A stretch of 20,739 nt of DNA from a virus: IMG/VR virus record IMGVR_UViG_3300033143_004538, positions 1-20,739 of that record; one strand, written 5' to 3'. Below, piece after piece: positions 8,175-15,309 of this stretch. The translations under genes were made by a program, and so were the position numbers. The stretch's first letter is position 1; each line of letters opens with the position of its first letter. The notes beneath the pieces are model-generated. The model was not told where the DNA came from, did not search any database, and was given only the letters and a program-made list of their open reading frames with translations.

Positions 8175-10627
8175 TGGCCGGAACACAAGATATAAATCCA
8201 TTTGATACACTTCCACAAAACAGTGCTTTTGGAGCCAAGCCCCAACAAGTTAGTGAGCCAGTTCCGGGAGAGCAGGAGCAAGTTGAAACACAAGAATTTT
8301 TTGAGTCTCAACCCGAGGTAAGTGATTTTAGTTCCGGCGGAGTCGAGGGAGAACAAGCTCCGGAAGCGATGCCACAAGAACTAACCCCAGAGCAAGAAGC
8401 CCAACAGTTAATGGGAATGAGTCCCGAAGAAGAAGCCGCGCAGTTAATGGGCGAGGATTTTCAAGAAGACTTACAGGATCCCAACTCAAGCATTGAAGGT
8501 ATCATGCAGCAAGTTAGGGATTTTCCTTTGCGTGCAAAAGTATCTTTTGGCGTAACTCGCGCCGAACAAATGGAAGGCATCGAAGAGTCTGTAGGTAAAG
8601 AGAATGTCAAAATAGATAAAGCTTCGGATAAAATTAGATTTAGAAAAGATAAAAATGCCCCATGGAAAAACTTTGATCCGGACACAGCGGAATTTTTAAA
8701 TGATGTTATTGGTGATAATGTTAGAAATATTGCCGAGGGACTGTTTGAAAACTTTATGCGCCTTAAGGGTGGAATAGCTGGAGCCGGTGGCGCTGCTATA
8801 GAAGGTGCAGCTGTTGGCGGACTTGCTGGAACAGCAGTAGCTCCTGGGCCAGGCACAATTATTGGGGCAACAGCTGGCGCTGCCAGTAGCGGTGTTCTTG
8901 GTGGAATAGCTGGAGCATCACTTGGGGGTGCTGTTGGTGCCGCCGGAGCACTTACGTTCGGTGATTTTATGCAGGAAAAAGTGTTTGAGATTTCTAGGGA
9001 TCCAAACAGATCAAGCCGGGCGAAAGAAACAGCGCAGGCCGCAGCTATCGGAGCGGGGTTTAATTTTCTCGCTGCCGGAACAGTTAGGGCCTTATCTAAA
9101 GCTAAATCGGCAATTATGCCAAACAGAACCATTATGCCCGAGAGTTTACCCACTAGCGTAGACGAGGCCGTGGCAAGTATTAATAAGCTTGAAGAGTCTG
9201 GGTTAAAGAAATTCAGGACTATAGACGGTTCTGAGATTCACCTTATGCCGAACCAAATGAATCCAAACAGTCCGGGATTACAGGCCGATGCTAAAAGTCT
9301 TTCATCACTTGAAAGTTATAATACGTTTATAGAAAAACAAGGCAAGATGCTCAAAGATACTTATATGGAAATTGCGGATGCCGCTGGCAACGTAATGAAA
9401 GGCCGTAAGAATTTAGGCAAGCGTTTCGGTGCCAGTGTTGAGCGAATTAATAATTTTGAACTAGACAGCATGAGACGTTACCAAAACGAAGCCATGTTAA
9501 GAAGTAAGGGAGCTAAGGTTCCTGTTGATAGGTTTAGAGAAAACTTAAAAGGTATGATGGGAGAGTTAGGCCTGACACCCACGTTAAAAATGACTAAAGA
9601 CGGAAAACAGGTTTTTAAGATCTCAGGCGAGATTGACGCTCCCGAGCTTACTGAGGGCCAGAAGAAAACTCTTATGACTAAGTTTACTGAGTTCGGAGAT
9701 ATGTTAACTAAAAACAATGGTCAAATGAGTTTAGAGGCCATGAACAAACATTACGTTGGACTGACTCGAAACATAAACAAACTCGATGGCGCTGTTACCA
9801 AAGACCCATTGATGTCACATTTTATTAAAATGAAAAATAGCTTACGAGACGACTGGACAGATTCGATAGAACAATTCCTACCCGAAGGTGACACTATCGC
9901 CGGATATAAACAAGTTCGAGAACGTATTAGTTCTATAATTGGCTCTAAAGGCAAATTGAACAAAGCTCTTAAACATAATGAAATTGCACGAGAATCCTTG
10001 GCTAAGACTGTATTTAATAAAAGCAGAACAGGCTTGGACGACGTTCGAGCACTTAAGAATTTAATTGCCAACGATGATCCCGCCCTGTGGCGTGACCTAA
10101 CCGGCGAGTGGTTAGAAGGAACTATTGAAGCCGCAACGGACAGAACAACTAAACTTACTGACTGGAAGAAAGTTAGGGGTAAGTTTTTTGGTCCTCAAGG
10201 TCTAGGGGATGAGATTATTGGTGAAATGTTTGGCGATGCGAAGTTTGGTAAAAAAGAACTAGATGCGCTATTTAAACTGGGTGAGCTTACACAGTCCGCT
10301 AGGTTTCAAGCAGCTCAACCAGAAACTATAGAACACCTATCGCGTGGTTTTATTAAACTATTAGCGACTCCGTTTGCCGCTCTTAGAATTGACCGCGGAG
10401 CCAAGATTCTAGCCAGCTTTGGTAAAGAAAAAGAGTTCGCAAAATTTATATCTAGAGAAGGTGCCGAAGGAATTATGCGGGGCTACAAAGGTAAGAATAA
10501 GAAATTTATCGAAAACCGTTTGGTTCAAATGGCAGTAGCCGCAACAGCAGCATCGGCTAAAACGGGAGTCCGAAAAGCCCAACAAGCTGACGAACTAGAA
10601 CAACGTGGCGTTGAGTTACCGAGATGA
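8174..10627 (+). CDS. Large internal virion/ejection protein, T7 gp16-position
   Basis: 817 residues; ATG of a TAATG overlap after GGGGAT. Residues 1-105 are acidic and Gln-rich, with a 12-residue tandem repeat (TPEQEAQQLMG at 71-81, SPEEEAAQLMG at 83-93). Residues about 110-170 ('FPLRAKVSFGVTRAEQ', then 'DKIRFRKDKNAPWKNFD') resemble a segment common in large podovirus internal proteins. Residues about 199-263 are a long Gly/Ala hydrophobic stretch likely to enter membranes. The remainder is helical. No lysozyme or transglycosylase motif is visible, unlike T7 gp16. The likely role is to help form the DNA-ejection conduit across the envelope. The last gene of the block begins inside its stop (ATGA). 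Confidence 0.65.
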   Translation: MAGTQDINPFDTLPQNSAFGAKPQQVSEPVPGEQEQVETQEFFESQPEVSDFSSGGVEGEQAPEAMPQELTPEQEAQQLMGMSPEEEAAQLMGEDFQEDLQDPNSSIEGIMQQVRDFPLRAKVSFGVTRAEQMEGIEESVGKENVKIDKASDKIRFRKDKNAPWKNFDPDTAEFLNDVIGDNVRNIAEGLFENFMRLKGGIAGAGGAAIEGAAVGGLAGTAVAPGPGTIIGATAGAASSGVLGGIAGASLGGAVGAAGALTFGDFMQEKVFEISRDPNRSSRAKETAQAAAIGAGFNFLAAGTVRALSKAKSAIMPNRTIMPESLPTSVDEAVASINKLEESGLKKFRTIDGSEIHLMPNQMNPNSPGLQADAKSLSSLESYNTFIEKQGKMLKDTYMEIADAAGNVMKGRKNLGKRFGASVERINNFELDSMRRYQNEAMLRSKGAKVPVDRFRENLKGMMGELGLTPTLKMTKDGKQVFKISGEIDAPELTEGQKKTLMTKFTEFGDMLTKNNGQMSLEAMNKHYVGLTRNINKLDGAVTKDPLMSHFIKMKNSLRDDWTDSIEQFLPEGDTIAGYKQVRERISSIIGSKGKLNKALKHNEIARESLAKTVFNKSRTGLDDVRALKNLIANDDPALWRDLTGEWLEGTIEAATDRTTKLTDWKKVRGKFFGPQGLGDEIIGEMFGDAKFGKKELDALFKLGELTQSARFQAAQPETIEHLSRGFIKLLATPFAALRIDRGAKILASFGKEKEFAKFISREGAEGIMRGYKGKNKKFIENRLVQMAVAATAASAKTGVRKAQQADELEQRGVELPR

Positions 10628-10800
10628 TCTTTGAAGACGAAGACACCCGAACGTTCTTTCATTTGCTCGAGGCCGAAACACAAATTCTGTTCTATGAAAT
10701 AGAAGAATTGTTGCAGGGTTATGGCAAGCGTCTAGCAATAGATGACTGTTCGCTGGATGAAAACAACGAACTAGAGCTTGTCTTGCGGGTCATTGAGTAA
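10624..10800 (+). CDS. 58-residue acidic hypothetical protein
   Basis: ATG at 10624 overlaps the stop of the large internal protein gene (ATGA); TAA at 10798-10800. The protein is acidic (starts MIFEDEDTR), helical, with one Cys and no membrane segment. Small acidic proteins of this sort end many podovirus virion operons, but no function can be read. It overlaps the 3' end of the opposing helicase gene by 30 bp, so the two operons meet tail to tail with no spacer. Coupling to the upstream gene is the main evidence that it is real. Confidence 0.55.
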   Translation: MIFEDEDTRTFFHLLEAETQILFYEIEELLQGYGKRLAIDDCSLDENNELELVLRVIE

Positions 10801-11970
10801 TGTAAAACTGGGCGGACGCCCAAGAGATATAGTAATAATCCCTGCGTCTTTCATGTCGTGAAGGGCTTCTGAAATAAATCTTTTATCATGTGACATCGGA
10901 ATATGATTACGAAGCTGGGCATAGCTGGCGGACTTGCGTTTTCGCAATAGGTCTAAAATCTCATGCTTAATACCGACAGTGCCTTGCTGTTGTTTTTCTC
11001 CCATGGCAATCAGATCCGGAAGCTGTTTGTTTATAGAATCCAATAAGCTTAAGGCTTTGTCCCAATGATCAAGTGTGATTAGCATTTCGTTAGATTCACT
11101 AGCACTAAATACTTGGGCGAGCTTAAGCAGGTTTGTGTGGTTTCTGGCCATGAAATGTTGTAGCGTGCTCGAGCTGAGTTTTTGATTGCGTTCATCGTTT
11201 ATTGGGAACCATTCTATGTAGGCTTTTTTGAACTCTTTGGTGAGTTTAAATTGCCCGGTCATTTTATTAATCTCATGCAGATCTGCTATGAGCTTTTGTT
11301 TGACTTCCGAATTAGCACTTATACTTTCCCAAGTGGGATGTCTGACCATAAGCTGATTATGTACGACGTAGATATTTCGTGAGGCGAAGCCGCCCGCAGA
11401 ATTGGCGCCAAGAATTAATCGCTTTGCAAAATCAAAAGTAAGTCCCGAAAGCATATTAAGGCACAGATTTTTGAGCTCAAGAATCCCATCTATCTTGGTT
11501 CCTTTTTTCCAATCCACCGGACAATCATAAAGATCGGTTATCATAGGAATGATGTCACCGCCGCCCTTTTTTTCCTCCAGCACATTAGAACCTTCACTGG
11601 CATACCAATAAGCCGAACTATGAATTAGCTCTTTGTTTCCTTGATAGAAAGATTTGCGATGGCTCATTATTTCCACCAGCTTAGCTTCAGTTATGTGCTG
11701 GGGGATAAAGTTCATTCCATCAAGCTGAGAAAGTAATCCGGTCACGCCTATGCTCATAGCAGAGCTCTTTCCCATTCCGGGACCACTAACCAGCATGATA
11801 TAGAGATTGGGATAAAAGTTATATTTGTCCTGCTTAATAAACACTTTGCGCTCTAGCGCACCCGCAATAAGACTGATTCCTGTCCAGTAGTGAAATTTGT
11901 TAGGACAAAATCCATCGGCGGCGTATTTGTAATATTCGTCAAGAAAGCTGCTATAGTTTCGCTTGTTCAC
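10771..11970 (-). CDS. DUF3987-like P-loop ATPase, putative replicative helicase
   Basis: 399 residues. The start is GTG at 11970, twenty bases inside the preceding small gene and with only a weak AAAGAG ribosome site. After an N-terminal region ending in 'FHYWTGISLIAGALERKV', a Walker A motif GPGMGKSS lies at 63-70. A Walker B-like hydrophobic strand ends in 'YWYASEGSNVL' near residue 127, and 'LCLNMLSGLT' plus 'ASRNIYVV' follow as sensor/arginine candidates. The last 75 residues look like a winged helix ('ASYAQLRNHIP'). This is the plan of DUF3987/primase-helicase-associated ATPases used by phages as replicative helicases. Position in the polymerase operon supports it. No primase domain is fused. 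Whether it loads as a ring helicase is inferred. Confidence 0.7.
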   Translation of the reverse strand: MNKRNYSSFLDEYYKYAADGFCPNKFHYWTGISLIAGALERKVFIKQDKYNFYPNLYIMLVSGPGMGKSSAMSIGVTGLLSQLDGMNFIPQHITEAKLVEIMSHRKSFYQGNKELIHSSAYWYASEGSNVLEEKKGGGDIIPMITDLYDCPVDWKKGTKIDGILELKNLCLNMLSGLTFDFAKRLILGANSAGGFASRNIYVVHNQLMVRHPTWESISANSEVKQKLIADLHEINKMTGQFKLTKEFKKAYIEWFPINDERNQKLSSSTLQHFMARNHTNLLKLAQVFSASESNEMLITLDHWDKALSLLDSINKQLPDLIAMGEKQQQGTVGIKHEILDLLRKRKSASYAQLRNHIPMSHDKRFISEALHDMKDAGIITISLGRPPSFTLLNDPQDKL

Positions 11971-12091
11971 GTTGCTGCTCTTTTTGTAGATGTTTGATTT
12001 TTTTGTGGACGCGTTTAACTATCTCAGATCTATTTCTAGCTAGGAGCTTTTGTATTTCTTCCTGCATTAGCTGTTCGACTAACTTTTCCAT
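11951..12091 (-). CDS. 46-residue basic helical protein
   Basis: ATG at 12091, TAG at 11953-11951. It begins 13 bases inside the CsrA-like gene and ends 20 bases inside the helicase gene, so it is held by overlaps on both sides. The ribosome site is AAGGAA, eight bases before ATG. The protein (MEKLVEQLMQEE, then Lys/Arg/Gln-rich 'KRVHKKIKHLQKEQQ') is one amphipathic helix with heptad-like spacing and a strongly basic C-terminal half. It may bind nucleic acid or a partner such as the helicase. No family is recognised. Confidence 0.6.
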   Translation of the reverse strand: MEKLVEQLMQEEIQKLLARNRSEIVKRVHKKIKHLQKEQQREQAKL

Positions 12092-12267
12092 GGTTTAGTT
12101 CCTTCTATGTTGAGTTTTTCCGTCTCGGAAATTCTATGTATTTTAAGTTCTGTGGGCGCAGTTATAACAACTTTGCGATCTTTGTTTCGCGTGTTAGAAA
12201 ATTCAAGCACAATGTCGTTGCCGATTTTAATTTTGGTATAATCTTTAATTCCTATTGCTAGCCCCAT
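12079..12267 (-). CDS. csrA-like: CsrA/RsmA-family RNA-binding regulator homologue
   Basis: ATG at 12267 gives 62 residues, the normal CsrA length; a TTG at 12285 would add six residues but lies inside the polymerase gene and is less likely. Alignment by eye is clear across the core: 'KIKIGNDIVLEF' matches the beta-2 strand and IGDEV turn, and 'VVITAPTELKIHRISE' matches the beta-4/beta-5 strands with the invariant Ala-Pro and the RNA-binding Arg (R45, equal to R44 of E. coli). The beta-1 strand is divergent: the TRR of CsrA (R6, R7) is not kept. CsrA dimers bind GGA in RNA hairpins and block or aid translation. The gene overlaps polymerase by 10 bp and follows GGGGAGAG, so it is co-expressed with replication. 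Real RNA-binding activity is not proven. Confidence 0.8.
   Translation of the reverse strand: MGLAIGIKDYTKIKIGNDIVLEFSNTRNKDRKVVITAPTELKIHRISETEKLNIEGTKPWKS
12096..12107 (-). promoter_or_regulatory. Small hairpin with AAGGAA hexaloop before the 46-residue ORF
   Basis: On the - strand TAG-AAGGAA-CTA has only a 3-bp stem, but the loop fits the ARGGA core of CsrA targets. It lies inside the 3' end of the CsrA-like gene and forms the ribosome site of the gene at 12091. Confidence 0.3.
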
Positions 12268-14591
12268 GGTTTCATCTCTCCCCAATATTGTCCTGTTTCA
12301 CAGTCAGTTGGAATCACCAGTTTGCCTGCGGGCAATATGACTTCCGGATGCCATGAGTTAGTATTCAAGCATATCTCGCCGAGTTGGTCCACATACTTAG
12401 GCTCAACTTCAAACAGCAGCGAGTCATGGACCTGAAGTAATAAATTAAATTCTATTCGCCCTGTTTCTCTTTGGTCCCATAAGTACAACATAAGTGCGTT
12501 TGTAATATATGGGATTGTAGATTGAGGTCGGAAAGCGTACGCTTCACGGAATAGATCATCTCCAAGTCGTCCGTAGAAATAACGCTCCCATCCGACAGGA
12601 TTGTGTAGCTTACGAGTTTGTCTAACTTCACCTCTAATTCTTTGATGCCATCGACGTATTCCCGGGAATAATCTATGATATGACTCAAGTACATTTTCAG
12701 CCTCCTTTTTAGTTAATATAATATCATCGCCAATACATTGTTCTATGAAAGTTGGAACTCCCATTGCGTAGTTGGCTCCGTGTCCGGACTTCTTACCCAA
12801 GCTTCGTTTGACCTTATCGCCAGCTTTGGTCTCTCGAATAATATCTTCAGGTGTACAGTTGAATATTTCGGCGGCGACATAGCTATGGATGTCTTTTGTG
12901 TCGTCCTCGAGCATGTCGATGAGATTGTTGTCACAAGAGTCATAGGCCACGAACCGGCTCTCGGCTTGTTTGAGATCCACGTTGAAAAAGATCTTACCCT
13001 CGGGAGCCTCAAAGATCTTCTTAACATTAATACCTTTGTAGCCTCCGGGAACTGTTTGGGGATTGATTCCTTTGTTCCACGGATCTTTGTGGCCGGACCA
13101 ACGCATTGTCTCGGTGCCCACTCCGTTAAGGGTGAATCTCATTCGGTTGTCAGTATCGTACTTTATATCTAAATAACTGCTTTTGGCCTTGTTAAGTGTT
13201 GAGAGGTCAAGTAGGAGGGGGATCTCGGCGCAGGTTTTATACTTGATTCGCATTTTCTTTAAACTAGTTTGGTTAGTCGATTCTTTATATGTTTTAGTTT
13301 TCGAGTCATATTTTTTATAGAGCATAAAATTCTTAGACTTAAAATAATCTTTAAGCTGTTTATTCGACTTTGGATTGATAACGGCAGGCTCAGTGACAAG
13401 GTTAAGTTCTGTAGTAAGCTGTTCAATTCGTTCGTTGGTGTCTTTTTGGAGCGCATGAAGTTGATCGTTTGATATTCCAAGCCCACGAGAACACATTTCG
13501 CTAATGCACGGTGCGAATCGCATAACAAAGTTGTAGAACAGATCGGACAAATTTCGGTCAATGAGATCAGCTCGCTGATTAATATAACCCTCGTAGGTGT
13601 AACAGGTGTCTTTGCAGTTGTAGAGATAGTGCTCGTCCCAGTCTTTGATGTTGTTCCAGTTTTTGTTGTCTTCTTTCCAATAGGGTTGTTTGGTGTATAT
13701 TCTTCCAACATTATCGAGTCCTTTTTTTAGTTCCGGATAAAGAAACTTTTGTGCCCACATCGTGTCGTGGTGGATGTTGTTTAGTTTTATTCCATAGCGA
13801 GAGAGATACATGGTTTCATACATGTAGTTTTGTAAGATTTTTGGTTGGTCACTCTGGCAGAGCTCGGCGATCAAACTCCATATTTTGTGGTGAGTCGCGG
13901 TGCCAAAACGTGACGGAAGAATACCAATAGCGATAGCAGTATCGGGCGAGATAGCCACACCAAAGGTATTAATCCGTCCACTTGAAGTTTCAATATCAAT
14001 AGAAAGTTTGTCGGCTTGTTTGGCTCGCTCGAGAAAATCAACTGTCTCATCGACGGTGCGGTTTATCAAGAAGTTTTTAGGCGTTCGGATAAGTTCCTTC
14101 CAACGCATTTCTTCTTTAGCTTTAACGAAAGCTAGTTCGACAAAGATCTGATTGTGAAATTCGCCGAACAACCGATCAGGCAAATAACTCGGAATAGCCT
14201 TCCGGCAGGTCAAGCTGGGAAGTGTGTCGAGTAAGCTTAATTGCCACTTGTCGATTCCGCGCTTGCCGCAGATCTCCCCAAGACATAACTCACCTAAAGG
14301 AACAATCACACATAGTTCGCTTAGGTCATTTAGTCTTTGTTTTGTGTCCCGAATATAGGTATCAAGTTCCATCGGATTGATTGCTCGGGTTGTTTTGTTT
14401 GGCGGACAAAACGGAACAATAGACTCGAATCTTACCGTTGAAGGATGGATCCCCGCTTTTAAAAGTTTACCGTAAATAAAATCCTTCTCGAATCCGAAAA
14501 GGACCTCCCCCTCGGCGGCAGCAGAAACCCTAGGAAAATCGACCAACACACAAATTTTACTGTCTAGTGGTCCCGTTCCTAAAACTCTCAT
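12258..14591 (-). CDS. polA-like: Family A DNA polymerase with N-terminal UDG-like domain
   Basis: 777 residues from ATG 14591. Residues about 1-160 have a uracil-DNA-glycosylase-like fold pattern ('SKICVLVDFP', 'DFIYGKLLKAGI', 'VIVPLGELCL') but the catalytic HPS motif is replaced by 'PSYLPDRLF', so glycosylase activity is doubtful. Residues about 165-340 are a DEDDy 3'-5' proofreading exonuclease: D199/E201, N255 with E259 where Asp is usual, and Y324...D328. The polymerase domain carries 'TETMRWS' (493-499), motif A D539-x2-Q-x-E-x-R, motif B R596...K600...H604...Y608, and motif C V721-H-D-S. Motif B has His where E. coli Pol I has Phe762 and T7 has Tyr. It is the phage replicative polymerase. 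Three DNA-binding partners are encoded upstream in the same operon. Confidence 0.93.
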   Translation of the reverse strand: MRVLGTGPLDSKICVLVDFPRVSAAAEGEVLFGFEKDFIYGKLLKAGIHPSTVRFESIVPFCPPNKTTRAINPMELDTYIRDTKQRLNDLSELCVIVPLGELCLGEICGKRGIDKWQLSLLDTLPSLTCRKAIPSYLPDRLFGEFHNQIFVELAFVKAKEEMRWKELIRTPKNFLINRTVDETVDFLERAKQADKLSIDIETSSGRINTFGVAISPDTAIAIGILPSRFGTATHHKIWSLIAELCQSDQPKILQNYMYETMYLSRYGIKLNNIHHDTMWAQKFLYPELKKGLDNVGRIYTKQPYWKEDNKNWNNIKDWDEHYLYNCKDTCYTYEGYINQRADLIDRNLSDLFYNFVMRFAPCISEMCSRGLGISNDQLHALQKDTNERIEQLTTELNLVTEPAVINPKSNKQLKDYFKSKNFMLYKKYDSKTKTYKESTNQTSLKKMRIKYKTCAEIPLLLDLSTLNKAKSSYLDIKYDTDNRMRFTLNGVGTETMRWSGHKDPWNKGINPQTVPGGYKGINVKKIFEAPEGKIFFNVDLKQAESRFVAYDSCDNNLIDMLEDDTKDIHSYVAAEIFNCTPEDIIRETKAGDKVKRSLGKKSGHGANYAMGVPTFIEQCIGDDIILTKKEAENVLESYHRLFPGIRRWHQRIRGEVRQTRKLHNPVGWERYFYGRLGDDLFREAYAFRPQSTIPYITNALMLYLWDQRETGRIEFNLLLQVHDSLLFEVEPKYVDQLGEICLNTNSWHPEVILPAGKLVIPTDCETGQYWGEMKPWG

Positions 14592-14649
14592 CTATTATTC
14601 CCCGTTGTTGTATTTTTATAAAACTAATAACTGTTATTGTTATTGTTTA
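14592..14649 (-). promoter_or_regulatory. AT-rich leader before polymerase with 13-bp dyad
   Basis: This is the only gap of any size inside the replication operon. It contains the dyad AATAAC-T-GTTATT at 14626-14638, followed on the - strand by a possible -10 (TATAAA, 14620-14615) with a poor -35, so an internal promoter or an operator is possible. The ribosome site before ATG 14591 is weak (GGGGAAT). Confidence 0.35.
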
Positions 14650-15309
14650 TTATGCGTACTTAGATACTGATTTTACTTCTGGCCATCCGCTCGGGTTTCC
14701 GTGCTGATCCATTCCGTCAACAATCGAAACTCTTACTTCGGAGCCGATAAGTTGTTCAGTGTCAAAGGGTCCTGTTAAAGGTTCGCCAGTGGCGGCCTTG
14801 TACATTTCCTGAGTTTTAAAAATACCCTTACCAACTAACATAGTGCGGGTAATAACTCTTTTGCCATTGAAACCAGCGTCATCGCTGCCGAAAGTTTCAA
14901 GGGTCCATTTAAGCATTGCCTTGCCGGCTTTGCTTTCCACAGCGTCTGCTGCGATAATTCTTGCTGGATATACTCCAGGCTCTAATGGTTTTTGTGCTTC
15001 GGACATGTCCGGTGTTACAAGACTCATTCGTCTCTCCTTTTGTTTAGTGAACCGTTTGGTTCTGTTAATATGACTTATGTATTGTTTTTGTGTTCCCGCG
15101 CCATCATAATCGGTGCAGAGTTTTTCGGCGCAGACACAGCCCACACCAACACGATGATCTAATGTTGGGTGGGTGAGGTAATGCATATATCTAACTGGAT
15201 AGTTATTGCACATTTCGCAAGTTTGGTAGTCTTGCTCGAAGTCTGTCATGTCGCTAAACTCCCAACCTTTATGGGGATAATTTTTTTTAGTCCAGAGATT
15301 CTCGCTCAT
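14650..15309 (-). CDS. Zinc-finger/SSB-like fusion (DUF669-type OB protein)
   Basis: The best start is ATG 15309 (219 residues): it has AAGGAG seven bases upstream and forms TAATG with the previous stop; a GTG at 15342 has no support. Residues 1-94 are a small cysteine domain, 'CEMCNNYPVRYMHYLTHP' then 'VGCVCAEKLC' (C31, C34, C58, C60, C65), a family found alone in bacteria and phages. Residues 95-219 resemble phage DUF669-type single-stranded-DNA-binding proteins ('LEPGVYPARI', 'AMLKWTLETF'). M95 (ATG 15027) has its own strong site AAAGGAG, six bases away, so a 125-residue SSB may also be made. It sits between a Sak4 ATPase and polymerase, as SSBs do. The SSB role is inferred. Confidence 0.72.
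   Translation of the reverse strand: MSENLWTKKNYPHKGWEFSDMTDFEQDYQTCEMCNNYPVRYMHYLTHPTLDHRVGVGCVCAEKLCTDYDGAGTQKQYISHINRTKRFTKQKERRMSLVTPDMSEAQKPLEPGVYPARIIAADAVESKAGKAMLKWTLETFGSDDAGFNGKRVITRTMLVGKGIFKTQEMYKAATGEPLTGPFDTEQLIGSEVRVSIVDGMDQHGNPSGWPEVKSVSKYA
15027..15040 (-). promoter_or_regulatory. Internal ribosome site and start for SSB-only product
   Basis: AAAGGAGAGACGA directly precedes an in-frame ATG at 15027 (GGAG six bases from ATG). It is at the exact junction of the cysteine domain and the SSB-like domain, and would give a 125-residue protein. No hairpin is visible around it. Confidence 0.6.

Noticed and set aside
7502-8377. 291-codon open frame on the - strand
   Set aside because: It lies antisense to two well-supported coupled virion genes, has no ribosome site, and its translation is Ser/Leu/Cys-rich as expected for a shadow of Lys/Glu-rich genes.
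8461-9153. 230-codon - strand frame rich in Ala and Pro
   Set aside because: It is the reverse reading of the Gly/Ala-rich segment of the large internal protein; composition alone explains it.
1-10627. Frequent GGCGGA in the virion genes as a sequence signal
   Set aside because: Most copies are in-frame Gly-Gly or Gly-adjacent codons; it looks like codon preference, not a repeated element.
12452-12694. 80-codon second frame inside the polymerase gene
   Set aside because: It covers the conserved polymerase motif region, has no separate ribosome site, and its codons are explained by the real frame.
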